A stretch of DNA of 26,647 nucleotides, from positions 1-26,647 of the forward strand of contig JBFLXH010000036.1 in NCBI GenBank assembly GCA_040757295.1, read 5' to 3'. The number at the start of each line of letters is the position of its first letter. Positions within the stretch are counted from its first letter, which is position 1. The DNA comes from JAGXSE01 sp040757295. Lineage in GTDB: Bacteria; Bacillota; PH28-bin88. The notes under the pieces are model-generated. The model was not told the origin of the DNA, did no database searches, and saw nothing but the letters and a program-made list of their open reading frames with translations. The position numbers were made by a program, and so were the translations under genes. Positions 23,531 to 26,647 of the stretch are shown here, in pieces.

Positions 23531-24403
23531 ATGATCAATCAACCAATATATCGTGTGTTAACAAACGGGAAAATATTGGTTGACTATGGTCCCATTACGA
23601 TGACAATCGAGGCCAGTTTACGCTCAGTCCCCTTTACAGCGGCGTCTATCGCTGGGGCTGAATCGGCGGTGGGACTCCTCAAAGAACTTAGCTCTTGTCT
23701 AGAAATAGCCCGCCGTCCCGTTGCAGAGTTAAACCCTGCAGAAGACATTCATTATCCTAAAATCCTCAGACAAATGCTATCTTCTGTGCGTCTAATGGGA
23801 GAACCAGACTTCACACCTATGGCCGCCGTAGCTGGCAGTATTGCTGATTTGGTTAAGGAGACAGCCGTAGATGCAGGTGCAGACAGGGTTGTAGTCAATA
23901 ACGGCGGGGATATTTCAATCCACTTGAGTCCTGGCAGTACCCCGTTAAGGATAGGTATAATCAGCGATCTGCAGGAAGGCAAGGTAACCCATACTTTGAC
24001 TTTATTTCCCGAACAGGGAATAGGTGGGATAGCAACCAGTGGCCTTGGTGGCCGAAGCCTTACCAAGGGGGTGGCATCGGCAGTAGCTGTGCTATCTAAG
24101 AATAGCGGCATCGCAGATGCGGCGGCAACTTCCATTGCCAATGCGACTAACTGTGAAGATCCCTCTGTGGAAAGATGCCTGGCACAAGAAATGGATCATC
24201 TAACGGATATTCGTGGACATTTGGTGACTCTCCGGGTTGGTCGGCTAAACGCTGATAGCATGGAAAGTGCCCTTTCAAAGGGACTAAAGCGGGCCGGACA
24301 GTTATTCCGACAGAAACTGGTGGAGGGGGCAGTTGTATTTGTGCAGGGACAGGTAAGGACTATGCCTCTATTTCTTGCATCCCATCTTAAAAAAATTGTT
24401 TAG
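23531..24403 (+). CDS. UPF0280 family protein (ApbE-like fold), candidate flavin transferase
   Basis: From ATG 23531 (after AAAGGGGTACC) this gives 290 residues of the UPF0280 family; ATG 23492 is an alternative with a weak ribosome site. Family motifs are FTPMAAVAGSIADLV, DRVVVNNGGDISIHL, GIGGIATSGLGGRSLTKGVA and IADAAATSIANA. UPF0280 shares the ApbE-like fold of FAD:protein FMN transferases but has no firmly established role that I know. The operon encodes a homologue of a reductase reported to carry covalent flavin, so attaching that flavin is a reasonable hypothesis. Confidence 0.85.
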   Translation: MINQPIYRVLTNGKILVDYGPITMTIEASLRSVPFTAASIAGAESAVGLLKELSSCLEIARRPVAELNPAEDIHYPKILRQMLSSVRLMGEPDFTPMAAVAGSIADLVKETAVDAGADRVVVNNGGDISIHLSPGSTPLRIGIISDLQEGKVTHTLTLFPEQGIGGIATSGLGGRSLTKGVASAVAVLSKNSGIADAAATSIANATNCEDPSVERCLAQEMDHLTDIRGHLVTLRVGRLNADSMESALSKGLKRAGQLFRQKLVEGAVVFVQGQVRTMPLFLASHLKKIV

Positions 24404-24451
24404 TATTGAACAGATTGGCAAGTGCATTCAAAATATCAGGAGGTGAAACGG

Positions 24452-26551
24452 GTGGAAAAAAAGTTCTCGATCCTAGGCAGGGATGTACCTTTCATAGATG
24501 TCAAAGAGAAGGTTACTGGGCGGGCTCAATACATGGACGATCTTTCTTTTCCCGGAATGCTCTATGGTAAAATACTACGCTCTCCTTATCCCCATGCTCG
24601 GATAAAATGCATTGATATTTCTCAGGCGGCAAGGTTGCCGGGAGTGAAAGCAGTTATTACTTCCGAAGATTGTCCACGGATCCGCTTTGGGCTTGACCAT
24701 CCTGATGTGTACATGCTTGCAGTAGAAAAGGTTCGTTACGTGGGTGATGAAGTAGCAGCAGTTGCAGCTGTCAGCGAGGATATTGCCGAAGAGGCTCTTT
24801 CAATGATAGATGTCGAATACGAGCCCCTTCCAGTTGTGGCGGATCCCTTATCGGCACTGGCTCCAGGTGCCCCCTTGGTTCATGAGGATAAAGAGGGTAA
24901 TATTGCCAAAACCTATCGAATCGAACGGGGGAATATTGAAGAAGACTTTGACAGATGTGACTATGTGTTTGAGGAAGAATTTGGTACCTCTTTGGTGCAA
25001 CCCTGTTACATGGAACCTTTTGGGGCAATTGCAAATTGGGAATCTGATGGGCGCCTCACCATCTGGACTGGAATCCAGTCAGCGTTCCATGCCCGGGCTG
25101 AGATAGCCAAGGCTCTTGGCATCAGCCCAAGCCATGTCACGGTTAAGGTTCCATATATCGGAGGAGGATTCGGAGGCAAGATATGGATCAGGAATTTTCA
25201 TCCGATAGCAGCAATCCTGGCAAAAAAAACAAGACGGCCTGTAAAGATCTTGCTTTCAAGGGAGGAAGAATTCCTTTCGACGAGAGCCCGTGTAGCTGCG
25301 AGCATTAAACTTAAATTGGGAATGATGGCAGACGGAACTATGGTTTGTAAAGAGGCTAAAATAGTTGCGGATAATGGCGCTTATTCCTGGGCAGCGCCAA
25401 AAATTCTATTAAATATGTCAATGCGGACTGACTGCCTGTATCGATTTAGGTCTAGCCGAACCGAAGCGGTTCTTGTTTATACCAATCATGTGCCCACAAG
25501 CGGATTCCGCGGTTATGGTAATGCGCAGATGCATTTCGCCCTGGAATCCATGGTAGATATTTGTGCTCGTAAACTTGAGCTTGACCCGGTTGAAGTCAGG
25601 TTAAAAAATGCTGTTCGTCAGGGGGACTTAACCCTGCACGGATGGAATTTACGAAGTTGCGGGCTTAGTCAGTGTATAGAAGAAGCTAGAACTGCAATTA
25701 TTAGCGGAAGATTACCCAGGGAAGACCATGATGGGAGGATAAGACGAGGGATTGGTGTTGCTTGCATGACCCATGTTTCAGGTAACCGAAGTGGAAGCAA
25801 TTTCGACGGTTCTTCTGCCCTAGTTCGATTCCAGGAAGACGGCAGGGCTTTGGTCTTCTCAGGCGAGAGTGATATGGGACAAGGGGCCCGTACTGTATTC
25901 GCGCAGATTGCAGCGGAAACACTGGGTATTCAGCTAGCAGATGTTGTTGTGATGCCACTTGATACCGATGTCAGCCCGTTTTGTTACGGGTCCTACTCCA
26001 GCCGCGTTACAACTGTGGGGGGTAAAGCTGTAATGTTGGCGGCAATAAATGTTCGAGAGCAGCTATTAAAGCTGGCAGGTAAATTGATGAATGAGAACCC
26101 GAATATGCTTGACATCAAAGAGGGGGTTATTTTTACCCGGTTGGATCCTGGAAAAAATATGTCTGTGGCAGAAGCTTGCAGATCAGGTATTAGAACAAGG
26201 GAAGCTTTTGAACTTACGGCTTACGTCACCTATGATCCGCCAACAAGCGGGACTGATAATAATTATTACGGTGATTATTCAAGCGCTTATACTTATGGTG
26301 CCCATGGGGTCGAGATAGAAATAGATACGGAAACCGGTCAAGTGAAGATTTTGCGTGTCGCAGCAGCTCATGATGTTGGATACGCAATTAATCCCAAAGG
26401 CGTATGCGGCCAGATTACCGGCGGCATTGCACAGGGTGCCGGTTGGGCCCTCTATGAAAACCTGGTGCACAAGGAGGGCATCCCCCAAAACACCAGCCTC
26501 AGTAACTATATCCTAATGACAATCACTAGCGTTGCAATAACAAAAAACTAA
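24452..26551 (+). pseudogene. Xanthine-dehydrogenase-type molybdenum subunit, C-terminally truncated
   Basis: From GTG 24452 (directly after AGGAGGTGA; the reading frame also has a GTG at 24422) this gives 699 residues of the large molybdopterin subunit of the xanthine dehydrogenase family. Motifs are KVTGRAQYMDDLSFPG, KVRYVGDEVAAVAA, YIGGGFGGK, TSGFRGYGNAQMHFALES, SGESDMGQGARTVFAQIA, GSYSSRVTTVGGKAV and HDVGYAINPKGVCGQITGG. Relatives hydroxylate N-heterocycles such as nicotinate or purines. Homology stops at SNYIL (about 26515) and only 11 unrelated residues follow. The region with the catalytic Glu (normally some 50 residues further on) is missing, so this copy is probably inactive. FAD and 2Fe-2S partners are not in the window. 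Confidence 0.85.
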
Positions 26552-26647
26552 TTTGTCAACCGCCCAAAACCCACGAAAATAGTGGAAAAACCGTGCCTTT
26601 CAAAGAAAAATCCCTTATAATAGAGATACAGGGTAGTCCTTGCCCAA
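26516..26647. mobile_element. Probable edge of an insertion sequence (partial)
   Basis: Coding similarity to the molybdenum subunit ends abruptly here and the next 132 bases are AT-rich non-coding DNA. They contain a small hairpin (CCAC-GAAAATA-GTGG, about 26571-26585) and a TATAAT-like box at 26616-26621. This is what the terminal region and promoter of an insertion sequence look like, but no transposase or second end is visible in the window. Confidence 0.4.

Noticed and set aside
1..26647. tRNA, rRNA, CRISPR arrays, riboswitches
   Set aside because: I looked for cloverleaf ends, regular spaced repeats and known riboswitch-like leaders and saw none that I could support by eye.

Overview
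The window looks like an anaerobic, low-to-mid-GC Firmicute of the Clostridia, perhaps Peptococcaceae-like. This is inferred from gene content: strong AGGAGG-type ribosome binding sites, several TTG/GTG starts, MetV/MetF of Wood-Ljungdahl type, a sigma-54 activator, a TAXI-TRAP importer and many iron-sulfur flavoproteins. I cannot name a species from the sequence alone.

Left part (1-5900) is mobile-element rich. It holds the start of an IS66-type transposase coupled to a frameshifted DUF4338 (DruA-like) gene, an orphan DmsA-like molybdenum oxidoreductase (1409-3664), an IS1380-type transposase broken by an in-frame TGA, and the N-terminal remnant of another transposase.

Right part (5909-26551) is one large co-directional catabolic cluster on the + strand. 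It opens with a PrpR-type sigma-54 activator and a terminator. A clear -24/-12 promoter follows, then an iron-sulfur hydro-lyase pair (fumarase/mesaconase type, beta before alpha). A second -24/-12 promoter precedes a long run of genes: a split succinyl-CoA-ligase-like acid-CoA ligase with a small FixX-like ferredoxin gene between its subunits, a citryl-CoA-lyase-type enzyme, an enamidase-like amidohydrolase, 3-methylaspartate ammonia-lyase, an OYE/ferredoxin/MvhD fusion flavoprotein, MetV, MetF, a 6-hydroxynicotinate-reductase-type flavoprotein, a fused TRAP permease, a TAXI lipoprotein receptor, a UPF0280 (ApbE-like) protein and a xanthine-dehydrogenase-type molybdenum subunit. The last gene loses its C-terminus at about 26515, where unrelated, probably mobile-element DNA starts.

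Reading of the whole (inference): the molybdenum hydroxylase, the 6-hydroxynicotinate-reductase homologue and the enamidase homologue match the first three steps of the nicotinate fermentation known from Eubacterium barkeri. The downstream E. barkeri enzymes (methyleneglutarate mutase, dimethylmalate lyase and so on) are absent. Their place is taken by methylaspartate ammonia-lyase, a mesaconase-like hydratase, an acid-CoA ligase and a citryl-CoA-lyase homologue, which together could take mesaconate via citramalate and citramalyl-CoA to acetyl-CoA and pyruvate. A folate one-carbon module sits in the middle. This combination suggests a sigma-54-controlled anaerobic pathway for an N-heterocyclic or related nitrogenous acid that I cannot match to a described one.
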